DNA of 64,000 nucleotides from Nymphaea colorata (Eukaryota > Streptophyta > Magnoliopsida > Nymphaeales > Nymphaeaceae): contig NC_045140.1 of the NCBI RefSeq assembly GCF_008831285.2, forward strand, positions 5,311,528 through 5,375,527, read 5' to 3'. The translations under genes were made by a program, and so were the position numbers. Numbering within the stretch: the first letter of the stretch is position 1; every line of letters starts with the position of its first letter. This document shows, piece after piece, positions 26,452 through 37,150 of the stretch. Below the pieces are notes generated by a model, which ran no database searches, was not told the DNA's origin, and saw nothing but the letters and a program-made list of their open reading frames with translations.

Positions 26452-27064
26452 GTGTTAGTTGTTTAACGGTGCCTTTTCTCGTTGCTCAAACTTGGTGTAG
26501 ATAGTTGTTATATGAGTTCCAAGATCGATCACAAAGAGGTTTGGGATTTTTGGATTATTTTTCATATAGAGAATCACAAATTTAGCAGAGGAATTATTGA
26601 TGCCAGGGAGATGAATTCTATGGTTGAGGACTTCATATAGTTGGCAATATGCACGTTTATCGATTTAGAATAGTTTCCATTTTTAGGCTTCTTTTCGAGG
26701 GACATAGCATAGCTGGTCGAGTTGGATCCTTTCAAAAGAAAAATCAGATATAAAAAAAAATATAATACCTGATTAAGAAATCAAATTGGATTCGGATTTA
26801 AGAGATGACATCTGAAAGAATTCAGATTCGGGATAGACAAACATGTGATAGGATTTTAGCATTAAATAAGTATCATACATCTAATGCTCCTATATTTTGA
26901 TAGTTAAATTGTTGACTTTGATATATGCTGTTAGATAGGAGGTTAGTTCAGGTAAAAAATTTGTTTTCATTTATTTATTTATTTTAGTTATTTCAAGTAG
27001 ATATTGTTCAATTAATTACTATACATAAGTATGTGGCCTATGGAATATAGTGCATGTTAATTAA
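25890..27064. other. Intergenic, AT-rich, with (TA)n microsatellite
   Basis: Holds the upstream flank of the SURF2-like gene and then AT-rich sequence with no gene. A pure (TA)n run spans 26382-26448. No transposon ends could be defined. Confidence 0.5.
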
Positions 27065-27360
27065 GGATGTACAACCAGTGAGCTGAGCTCGAGCCGGAGT
27101 CGAGCCTTATTAGTCTAAGCTCGAGCTCAACTCGGTCCAAGCTCGAGCTCGGCTTGTTTAAGCTCGGCACTTGTCTTGTACATTTATTTTAAATGAAAAT
27201 GAAAACTATAAAGTCAAAAATTACTAACATGCCCTTGGAGAATCGGAGATTAACAAATAGGGAAGATAGGAGCCGAGTTGAGTTTGGACAATAACTCGAA
27301 CTTGACTCGTTTATAATTTAAGTTTTGACTCAAGCTAGTTGGCTTGGTCGTTGTACATCC
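27065..27360. mobile_element. Non-autonomous TIR element, 296 bp
   Basis: The left end is GGATGTACAACC, and the right end is its near-perfect inverse (CGTTGTACATCC). Inside are GAGCTCGAG-rich blocks on the left and related CTCGAACTTGACTCG blocks on the right, around an AT-rich centre, as in other GC-ended plant MITEs in this window. No flanking target duplication is evident, so the exact ends and superfamily remain open. Confidence 0.65.
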
Positions 27361-30300
27361 CCACTTCTAATTAGCTTTGTTTTAGAATAAATAATGCTTT
27401 TTTTTTTGTTTTTGTTTTAGCATTTAGGAATTGTTTATACTTGTCTTTTGTCTTTAGATGGTTTAGGAAACCATTTAAATTAAATAATCCTTTATAAATT
27501 GTAGTTGTTTTTATTTAGGAAAGGGGGCTTATCCTCTTTAGCATTTTGTTTTTTCTCTAGTGCATTTAGTTAAGCCTAGTTATATTTAACTTAACTTTAA
27601 TTATGACTCACTTAATTTTTATCTAGTAGGTAATCTTCCTCTCTTTCCTAGAGGGACGTGTGCTCACTATTCTCCTAATTTATCGTTAAGTTATATTAGC
27701 TCTAAGTTCTCTTTGAATTATAGGTTAAATTCATTAAAATTTGATTTAGATCTAGTTAATGGAAAATAGAATTTGATGATATTTCCTGTTTATAGTATAG
27801 CTTCACCAAAGGGTTGGGATAGAGGAATCGTCCCCCATATTTGGGGATCGAGCTTATTTAAACTCAGTGCTTGTTTTTGTTTTTTTAAATAATTTCATTA
27901 TATATTAAATTGGCATTATGTTACTCGAGTTCCATGCCTGGTTTAGGACTGCTTATATTTGGTTAATTGTCTGCATAGTTTACATTAAAGTAATACTTCA
28001 TTTATTTTTTTTTTAATTTTTTGCATGGTTAATGCCACAAAATTCGTTCATTCTTACTATAGACATCCAACCATAATGGCAAGTTTTAGGCTTTATTTAA
28101 ATAATTCAGTATATTATTCAGCATGAAACCGAATCAAAGCTTCCAGCAACTTTGACACATAATTTTATGTGGGTTTTCGAGTTCTCACTTTACAAGTCAT
28201 CACCCTACAAGTGTTCCCCAATAGACAAAATTTCATTTAGTTTGAATTTGTTTGGCATAGTTTCGAAGCATTGTTTTTAGAAAATTGGTTCTCACATCCA
28301 GCTATATATATTTCAGGTGACTTGGAGAAATCTCATTGTCTGAGTGAAGGCCGAACCATCTCTCATTCTTCAAGGTCAAATCTACTTTTAGTGCCTTAAG
28401 GTGGTGTTTTTGTTATGCTTCAACTTGCATATTGATGTTTTATTTTACATCATAGAGAATTAATGTTATAACGACTTGCATATTGATGTCTTATTTTTAC
28501 ATCATAGAAAATTAATGTTATAACGAGTCACGAGAATCGAACTCGATACATGTAACTCACAAGCTACAGGCTCGACCAACAACAGAGAAGTATGTCCAAC
28601 TTACGTGCCACTTCTCATGTGTCGACCACGATTGATAGTTATAATTTACTCTTCAACTTAGGTATCACATCTCACCACTTAAAATCACCACTTAAAAGAT
28701 GGTGGAGAAGTAAAGTGTGTTATTAAACTTAATTACCACGTTCCACCACTTACTAACATGGATATAAAAATGAATCCTGAGAATCAAATTAGAAACATGC
28801 CTCTTAAATGCACCCATCGCCTGAGCAATAACGCATTTAAAACAAATACTTATATTTTTGAACTTATGAACATACCTGACTGAAACTCAGGTCGAGAGTG
28901 TCTCGTCTCATTTTGCTTGTCTATATTATCAAAGATGGCAATGTTGTCAACATTCAGAACGTATCGGCCCGCCCGTATCGGCCACCGCATACCTATATTT
29001 TTGTCACTTTTAAAATCGAATTAGAACATTTTAATTATTTTTAAAAATATAAAAAAATAAAATTTACAAGCTGATATGGCGATCGAGCACCCGAGTGGCC
29101 GTCACATGGGGCGGCAGTTTTAACAACTGCAAAATTTCTTGGTATCTGACAAGCCTGTCCTCTGCTTTCTTCATTATTTTTCTTTAAATTACTTTTATTT
29201 TTTTTCTTTTATGGCAACCGATACTTTCCTTTTTTTCTCCTTTTATCCGTGTTTCTTTCATTTTTACTTTTTCTTTTAACTTTTTAATTAAGTTTAAAGA
29301 AGCATAGCATAGTTGATCGCACACTCACACTATCATCGACACTATTTTTATAAAATATAAATAGATATGTCACACTCTAATTGATAATTATATATCATTT
29401 ATACATTTTTTCGTTTGAAAAGAAAAATATTAAAAGTTTTTTCCTTTTTTTTTTCATTTACATTTTGTTTGAAATAATTTTAAAAGCGATCGACAGCAAC
29501 ATGCAGCAAAGTGGAGAAGTGACAGAAATTAATTTACTTACTGATCGGCATTTGATTTACGGAACCAATTTTAAATATTTTGCATTATTATTTAAAAATT
29601 TGAAAAGTAGGCCGAGACAAAGTAATACAAGGAGCAAAATTGCTACAAACGTATTTGGATTTGGATTTCTGTCCAATTTATCTCGGATACGAGTCTAATT
29701 GGGACTTAGTTGCAGGTTTCTCTTTCTTAAGAAAGAAGGAAGCCTCATTGGGTCGGTCACACGCGAGGAATCATCTTTTAAAATCGGCATTTTGGACACT
29801 TCATATTGGAAACTAAAACCGTTTCTTATTATACTGAATACGTTAGATTAGAGATATTTTCAAAGAGAAATTGTCCGACATTTTATTTTTTTGCTAAAAA
29901 AAATATTTTAAAGATAATATAAACATCCTAATATGTTTATAAAAACTACTTTGATATAAAACATGCTTTGAATCAAAAGTATTGATTTTTCTATTATCAA
30001 AATGTTGATGCTATGAGAGCCATTCATTTTTTTATTATAAAAACACTACTAAAACCCAAAAAATGATAAACTTGACACATATTTTGATCAACATGTCCTT
30101 AAAATCATATTGGCAAGGTTAGATTAAAAAAAATAAAAAATAAAAATCATATTTAAAGGTTTCTATCATTCTATGTTCAAATCTAGCGTAATATTGTCAA
30201 ATAATTATCTGAATCTTGAAAGAGATCCGACCCGTTTATGACTTTGTTTTCTTTGATAAGCTTCAAGTGTTGACTTGGGAACTCGAGTCTCTCTCCACGG

Positions 30301-30739
30301 GCTGTTTAAAATTACGAAACAGCTTTTGGTTGTGCAGATTTTTAAAAGGCAACACGCATGCCAAGGCACGTGATCCATACATTAAAAAATTGCAGATCCA
30401 AATCTCGATCCGGTTTGAAATCTTGAAATTGTGAATCTCAATAGAGCTATGTTTCTAATATTGGAAGCAGCAGGAGACTTAGTTGAACCCTTTACCGACC
30501 AATTTAATGCTCTTAACCTTACTATTGGAGGAATGGAGGGAGCATCAATGGATCTCCGATCTGATCTAGAACGAGATCCAAATGATCATATGCAAAGGCA
30601 GATTTTGTATTAAAGTAGCGTCGTGATCCAGTATGGAGCTATAAATAACGTGAAAATTGATTTCCCGATATTTTATTTGCACACGCTTACAGTTTTTTCG
30701 TTTTTTAACGTTTAAAATGGTTTTTGCTTTTAGAAAGGA
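27361..30739. other. Gene-poor AT-rich region
   Basis: About 3.4 kb without a gene I can support. A 51-bp tandem duplication lies at 28423-28524 (unit starting ACTTGCATATTGATG). Directly after it (about 28525-28580) is a segment whose reverse strand has a tRNA-like B-box (AGTTCGATTCT) but no foldable tRNA. Near 28960-29120 are GC-rich words (CGTATCGGCC, GGCGATCGAG) bounding an AT-rich core, probably another decayed MITE. Confidence 0.45.
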
Positions 30740-31044
30740 ATAATCCAAAACCCTAAATTCCGCTTGTTCGCCTCTCTATCTCTCTCCGACACACACACTC
30801 TCTCTTTTCGGCCGGCGTCTCCGCGATTCTCAGCCGTACGATCTGCTTTCGTCGCGAGATCAGCTGCCGTTGATTGCGCGCCAAAGCAACGGCATCCAAC
30901 GTCGGATCCAAAAACCCTAATTGCTCCGCGTCCCTATAAAACGAGCTCCGCGAGAGCTGCTGCGTTACCATCGCTACCGTCGTTCGTCAATTTTTTCTCC
31001 TCCTCCTGCGCAGAGCGGCCGATTGCTCGAGATCTTTCCCTGAG
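30740..31044 (+). promoter_or_regulatory. eEF1A core promoter and first leader exon
   Basis: Two telo-box motifs AAACCCTAA lie at 30748-30756 and 30912-30920. This element is common in promoters of plant translation genes, including eEF1A. A TATA box (CTATAAAA, core 30935-30940) follows the second, placing transcription start near 30965-30970. The sequence from there to 31044 is a pyrimidine-rich leader ending at a splice donor (CCCTGAG|GTCGAG). Motif positions are read from the sequence; the start site is inferred from TATA spacing. Confidence 0.75.
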
Positions 31045-32109
31045 GTCGAGTTCTTTTCCCTTCTATCCTTCTATGTTGAATTGTCGATGTGTTGGTTTGT
31101 TTCATGAGTTCGTTGATCTGCCTAGACATTGAGTGGTTTGTCTCCCCGCTGTGATTTTCTTTCTGTTTGCAAATTCTCTTAACTCAATATGATTCTGTTG
31201 CGTAATTTTGGCCGTCGGTCTTTGACATTTGGTTCTTCATATGATGTTGACGGCTTAATTTCTTTACTTTCTACCGTGAAATTGCTCTGTTTTCCGTTTC
31301 TTATCCATGGTCTCATGATTCTAATGGGGTGGAGGGGGAGTTTAACTGTGTGTTGGTTTGGACTGGGGCTGCTTTACTTTGTCATTAGCGTATTTCCTTC
31401 TGGTGTCTCTGTTTGGTCTATGTTTTTCGGTTCTCGTTTTTAAATTGTTCTATTTTCTCCCCTATGATCCTTTTATTAAAGCATTCATTGTGGATGCGTT
31501 TCCTCGCGATCTGCAGTGAACTTGCTCATTGTTCTCTCCAGGTAGACCTTCTTTTTCTTTAGGGTGTTTCATGTATAATATGTGAACAAAGTCAACTTTT
31601 TACACGTGATTTGTAAGATGTACTTGGAAACCAGTTGATTTCAGATGTTAGATTGATATTTTTGAGGTGAAAAATGTAACAACTTTCATAACATGATATT
31701 TGTCTGGGCGCTTATTTTTTGAATGGATCTGGTTTTTCACCACCACCATTCCTACTTCCTATTATCAGATCCGTCGAAGGGAACTGGACGACTATATTTT
31801 TGATTCGATCAAGATGTTTAATTTTATTAGCCGTTGGATTCTTTTCCTCGTATTTTTATATACAACTTGATTTTAAAAAAATTGACAAAGGTAAAATTTT
31901 GCATGAGTACCGTTTTTATATTTTTTTGGTCAGTGATGTATTTTTTCTGGGTAGAAGAGAATTTCCTGCGTAGTCTGGGATTCGTTTTTATGTTGTATTT
32001 TTTTTTATTTGTTTCGTGTTCGATGTGCTTAATATTGAGATGTTCTTGTAGGAAATTCGACTTATATGTTCTGTATAATTGATCGTTGTTAGTCGTTTCC
32101 TTGTTGCAG
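31045..32109 (+). other. 5'-UTR intron of eEF1A
   Basis: A T-rich 1065-bp segment runs between donor GAG|GTCGAG and acceptor TTGTTGCAG|TTATTAGC. The ATG lies 28 nt after the acceptor. Plant eEF1A genes typically have such a leader intron, often boosting expression. The exact donor is inferred, as no transcript is available. Confidence 0.75.
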
Positions 32110-32137
32110 TTATTAGCTTTTTCGTCGGCCATCTACC

Positions 32138-33580
32138 ATGGGTAAGGAGAAGGTTCACATCAACATTGTCGTCATCGGACATGTCGACTCCGGCAAGTCG
32201 ACGACCACCGGTCACCTCATCTACAAGCTTGGAGGGATCGACAAGCGTGTGATCGAGAGGTTCGAGAAGGAAGCCGCTGAGATGAACAAGAGGTCTTTCA
32301 AGTACGCCTGGGTGTTGGACAAGCTCAAGGCCGAGCGCGAGCGTGGTATCACCATCGACATTGCCCTCTGGAAGTTCGAGACCACCAAGTACTACTGCAC
32401 TGTCATCGATGCTCCTGGACATCGTGATTTCATCAAGAACATGATCACGGGTACCTCCCAGGCAGACTGCGCCGTGCTGATCATCGACTCCACCACTGGT
32501 GGTTTCGAGGCCGGTATCTCCAAGGACGGTCAGACTCGTGAGCATGCATTGCTCGCCTTTACTCTGGGAGTGAAGCAAATGATCTGCTGCTGTAACAAGG
32601 TACGATCATCGATTCTACCATGGCGTCGTCCCACCAGATTCTTCTTTGATATCTTTTCAATTCTATGTTCTTACAAATGCACTTGAATCTCTCTGCAGAT
32701 GGATGCGACAACCCCCAAGTACTCCAAGGCAAGGTACGATGAAATCGTGAAGGAAGTGTCGTCCTACCTGAAGAAGGTCGGGTACAATCCCGATAAAATC
32801 CCCTTCGTCCCCATCTCTGGTTTTGAGGGTGACAACATGATTGAGAGGTCCACCAACCTTGACTGGTACAAGGGTCCAACCCTTCTTGAGGCCCTTGACT
32901 TGATCAACGAGCCCAAGCGCCCATCAGACAAGCCTCTCCGTCTTCCACTTCAGGACGTCTACAAGATCGGCGGTATCGGAACCGTCCCCGTCGGTCGTGT
33001 CGAGACCGGTGTCCTGAAGCCCGGAATGGTCGTCACCTTCGGCCCCACCGGACTGACCACTGAAGTGAAGTCTGTCGAGATGCACCACGAAGCTCTTCAG
33101 GAGGCCCTCCCCGGTGACAACGTTGGGTTCAACGTCAAGAACGTTGCTGTGAAGGATCTTAAGCGTGGTTTCGTTGCCTCCAACTCCAAGGATGACCCCG
33201 CGAAGGAGGCTGCCAACTTCACCTCCCAGGTCATCATCATGAACCACCCTGGCCAGATCGGCAATGGCTACGCTCCGGTGCTCGACTGCCACACCTCCCA
33301 CATCGCCGTCAAGTTTGCTGAGATCCTCACCAAGATTGACCGCCGATCCGGTAAGGAGCTTGAAAAGGAGCCCAAGTTCCTGAAGAACGGAGACGCTGGG
33401 TTCGTGAAGATGATTCCCACCAAGCCCATGGTGGTCGAGACCTTCTCAGAGTATCCTCCCCTTGGGCGTTTCGCCGTCCGTGACATGAGGCAGACGGTCG
33501 CCGTCGGTGTGATCAAGAGCGTGGAGAAGAAGGACCCTTCGGGAGCCAAGGTGACCAAGTCTGCAGCCAAGAAGAAGTGA
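32138..33580 (+). CDS. EF1A: Translation elongation factor 1-alpha (eEF1A)
   Basis: GTP-binding factor that delivers aminoacyl-tRNA to the ribosome A site in the cytosol. Two coding exons, 32138-32599 and 32699-33580, join in phase 0 to 447 aa, exactly the usual plant length. GTPase motifs: G1 GHVDSGKST (14-22), DAPGH (91-95) and NKMD (153-156). The intron falls inside this last motif, between NK and MD, as in other plant eEF1A genes. The full domain 2/3 region follows (for example [25 protein letters not shown]) with a Lys-rich end, SAAKKK. The start context ACCATGGG is strong. Codons favour C/G in third position, as expected for a highly expressed gene, in contrast to the AT-rich flanks. 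No defects seen. Confidence 0.99.
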
Positions 33581-34579
33581 ATCGTGCGGAGGCTTCCGGC
33601 AAGTTACAGTTTTCTAGCCTCCAGTCTCTATCGCCTGAGTTTCAGTCGGGTTCTGTTCAGCGTCTTTGTGGTCGCCAGTTGGATGCAGCAGAACTGGGTG
33701 CTCGATCGACGGTGGCACCGCCACGGAGACCTTTCACCTCAGCCGTTGTGTTCATGGAGTTCGAGTTAGTTCTTTTTGGTCATTTGTTTTCCGTCTTTTT
33801 TATTGCGTCGACATTGAAGTTTTTTGGTGAACTGAGAGTTTTTTGTGATGGAACTGCCGGAGGTTTTTAGCTGGTAGGATATATTATTGCTACAGTTTTT
33901 GCGAGTCGGTGGAATAACGAGGGATACTTTGGACTCAAATTCGATATTTTGGGTTTTGTTATCTTGATTTTGCTTTCCTTTGTTGCTTGTGGTGTTGTGC
34001 TTGCGCGACGATAGTGTTTTCATTTATCGAACGGCCTTCCCAACGGTTCCCGACAAATTGACTGATAAAAAAGTTGAAATCTGGTGAAAAGACCTTATGC
34101 AAGAGGGTTCCAGCAATGCAGCCATTTACTTCTAGTGGATGATGCATCTTTCGTCTTCGGGTGCCCAGTATTATTAGCCCTGACACTAGAACGACGGAAG
34201 CTGCTATGAGTCTTGCTAACTTTTTGGTTGTCGTTAGATTATAAAAACTAGGCCTTTGGTGATGGATTAAAAAAGAGAAGGGTCTTTCTTTCGTTAATCA
34301 CAAGGAACATTGCCAGAAAAAGCCCACAACTATGATAATTTGAGAACCTACCAAGCCAACAAAGGCGTAGCATTTGAAAGAAAAAAGGTTTTCTTCTGTT
34401 CTCCTCGTAGCAGGACGGATTCTTCGGGTTGGTGCACGGCCCTTTGATTGGTTCTGAAAGCTCTGCTCCAGTGGTGTGATGATGTGCGCCATGAAATATG
34501 ATATTGGTACTCTCTGCATGTAAAGACTCAGGAAGAAAAAAGGGAGTAGAGATTTGACCAGAGCTTGGTGGGGTGATAA
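33581..34579 (+). other. eEF1A 3' flank and short intergenic gap
   Basis: The first 300 bases or so are probably 3'-UTR (T-rich, no clean AATAAA seen). The rest up to the NBS relic shows no recognised gene; reverse-strand open frames here have no family resemblance. Confidence 0.45.
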
Positions 34580-35207
34580 TGGCGAACTGGCTGGCTCTTC
34601 TCCTCTGTTGCCAGGAAAGTTGTCGTTCTCCTCTTGGAGCCATCAGGCCCTCTCGTCCTAGACCAGGTGGGTACCATCGTTTCAGCGAGAGCAGATGACG
34701 TGATGTCTCAGACAAGACAACCGCAGAAAGGCCTCTTCGAAATGATCAAGGTGGTGCTATCAGAGGCAAAGGAAGAGGAGTTCTCCAAGGACTCTGGGCG
34801 TTCCTGGATCGAGAGGCCACCGATGAATTCATTGTCCGGCCATGCAACCAAGCTTCAAGGAGGACTCTGTGTCGGGTCTCTTCAAATTGGTACAAGAAAA
34901 ACTGGTTCCCCTCACATAATTGAGGGAGGGGCGTCAAAATCTGAATCTCGCTTATGATGATTTCTGCGCTACACAAGCAGAAAGAGGCGTGGTCATGAAA
35001 ACGAAGGCAGCAGTAGCGGCGGAACACTGTTTGGTCGATGCCTGGATTTGGCAACAAGAATCCATAGCTCAGTGGTTGTTGGAGGATTCACATATGGAGA
35101 AGAACTCTAGGAACTTCCAGGTTGCTGCCATTTTCGGGATGTGGGGAGTCGGAAAGACGGTGCTCGCCTGGAAGATCTATTTGTTTAGAGAATGCGCTAG
35201 GTTTTAA
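34580..35207 (+). pseudogene. CC-NBS resistance-gene (NLR) relic
   Basis: Remnant of a plant intracellular immune receptor. An ATG at 34580 opens a frame to 34957 that resembles an Rx-type N-terminal domain: VLDQVGTIVSARADDVMSQ, then MIKVVLSEAKEEEFSKDSGR, the position where the family has a conserved helix (IKAVLSDAEE-like). The reading then shifts to another frame (34920-35207) with AQWLLEDSHM and a clear P-loop of the NB-ARC domain, FGMWGVGKTVLAWKIY. It stops 12 residues after that motif's core. The rest of NB-ARC and all leucine-rich repeats are absent. Frame shift, truncation and loss of the family's second Thr in the P-loop (GKTV instead of GKTT) mark it as dead. Family assignment rests on these motifs. 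Confidence 0.75.
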
Positions 35208-36900
35208 GAAAGATTTTGATTCTTTTCCCTAAATTTTGATGTAAAATTAAGGTTGCAAGTTTGGAGGATAAATTTTAGCGACTCCGTCAGAAGTTGAGCT
35301 CATTTAAGGGAGCATTTGGGCTTAGATCGAAAGCATTTTTGAAGTTTATGAGAAGAAAATTTGAAGTTTAAAGTATATAAGTAAGATTTGTGTATGTAAA
35401 TACAGGGTTTATTGACAAGAATTTGAAGGAAAATAGCAAACTTTAATCTTAAAAATTGGGAAAATATTTCTTTCCCACCACAGGGTAGGGATGAGCTGCA
35501 TGAGGCCACCGCGAGCTCCTTCAAGGTCCTAAACAGAGGCTTGATGACAAAACTAGTGAGGGAGTCAAGCTAGGAGGGATGAAGAAAGAGATGCAAGGCT
35601 AGACATTGAGTTTTGAACTCGATTTTGAGTGTTTCCATCTGCAACTTGCATCTAATGATAGGCTTGAAAAGAATTTAGATCTGGGTTCAGATCCGGGGCT
35701 CATTTTTTAACATGAAGCTGTGTTGTGGGTTTAGATCTGGACCTAGGGCTTAGTTTTGGATCTGATGTTGGTTTTGTATCTAGATAATAGATTTTGGATA
35801 TGGGGCTGCGATTTGGATCGATATTTGCATCTAAAGCTGGTTTGGATTTAGGGTCTTGATTTTGGACATGAGCTGGGAGGATCTAGAATTAAGATATGGA
35901 GTGGATCCAAATCCAAATTATAATACAGTTCTGTGTTTGGGTTAAAGATGGATTTTGGGTTTAATGGATGTCCAGGGCTTTGGTCCAAATCAGATTCAAA
36001 AAGAGCCACAAATTGGGTTGATGATCAAATCCAAGGAAAGATGGATTGAAACTAAGGAAACTTGACACATTTGAACTAAAAAATCCACGAAATTTGTCAT
36101 GATAATTAAGGAAGGGTTGGTGGTTACTCATTTTTCCTCTTAAAGGTCGTTTGATTGTTGTCCCACACTACTGACATGTGCTTATGGACAATGATGTTCA
36201 TTATCCACCTTTTGATGATTTTAAAAACAAAACACTACATTCTTCTTGTCCAGCGTTTGTTTCGCATATATATGTGATGATTTTTAATAAATTGGGTATG
36301 TGAGAGAGCCATGTGTATGCATGTGGGTATGAAAGAAGGTGATAGTCCCTTAAATGCGCACGTCATCTCATTTAGAAAAAATAAAGGAAAAAACGAGACA
36401 AAGCTAAATGCTAAAATGTCCTTCTTTTCCTCAAATATTCATGTAAAAACTTTCATTGAAATTATTTGTGATGAATTTGATGCTTGAGAGTATTACATTT
36501 CATACTCGAGTGGATTATTTATGCATTCCTTAAATGCTGAATTTATGAACAAGATGGTTGTTGTTTTATTTAGTATAATTAAAAATCGTTGCGAATGGTG
36601 TATTTCTCGTGAAAAAGTATGGCTAAGTAACTGGTTGTCTCTAATCTACTATTTACTAAGCAACTGATCATCCTCCATCAACTTTTTCCAAAGTTATCCA
36701 GTTATCTATTCACGGTAGTTTATATGATGTGGAAGGTTGATAAAAAAAAACATAAAAAAAAGATGAAAACTTAGAATAGAAGCTTATTACTTTTTTTGTT
36801 TTTCTCTTATGAATATATATATATATATATAAAAACTTATTACTTTTTTTGTTTTTCTCTTAATCATTTATGACGATGAATTAAACAGTTTTGATTAGAT

Positions 36901-36946
<46 letters not shown>

Positions 36947-37150
36947 TATATATATATATAATTTTAATGAGTGAAAAAGAAAAGGAGAGAATGGGTATTA
37001 AGAAAGTCAGTCGGAAACCACCGAACGAAGAAATCACCACCGACCAAAAGGAGAGGAACGAGGAAAGGAGAGGCGACACATTAAAAACGTTACAAGGGAG
37101 AAAAAGAAAGAAAAGAAGGTCGACGCATTAAAACAGACGCAAGTTCAAGC
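35208..37150. other. Intergenic region with degenerate repeats
   Basis: No gene recognised. From about 35650 to 36010 a degenerate short repeat built on words like TTTGGATCTGG and TTTAGATCTGG recurs roughly every 20-40 bp; it recalls the 3640-4340 minisatellite in wording. (AT)n runs lie at 36811-36831 and 36903-36961, and a 40-bp duplicate (CTTATTACTTTTTTTGTTTT) is near 36783 and 36836. Confidence 0.5.

Noticed and set aside
28515-28585. tRNA-like segment on minus strand with B-box AGTTCGATTCT
   Set aside because: No seven-base acceptor stem or proper D and anticodon arms could be formed; at most a tRNA-derived SINE remnant.
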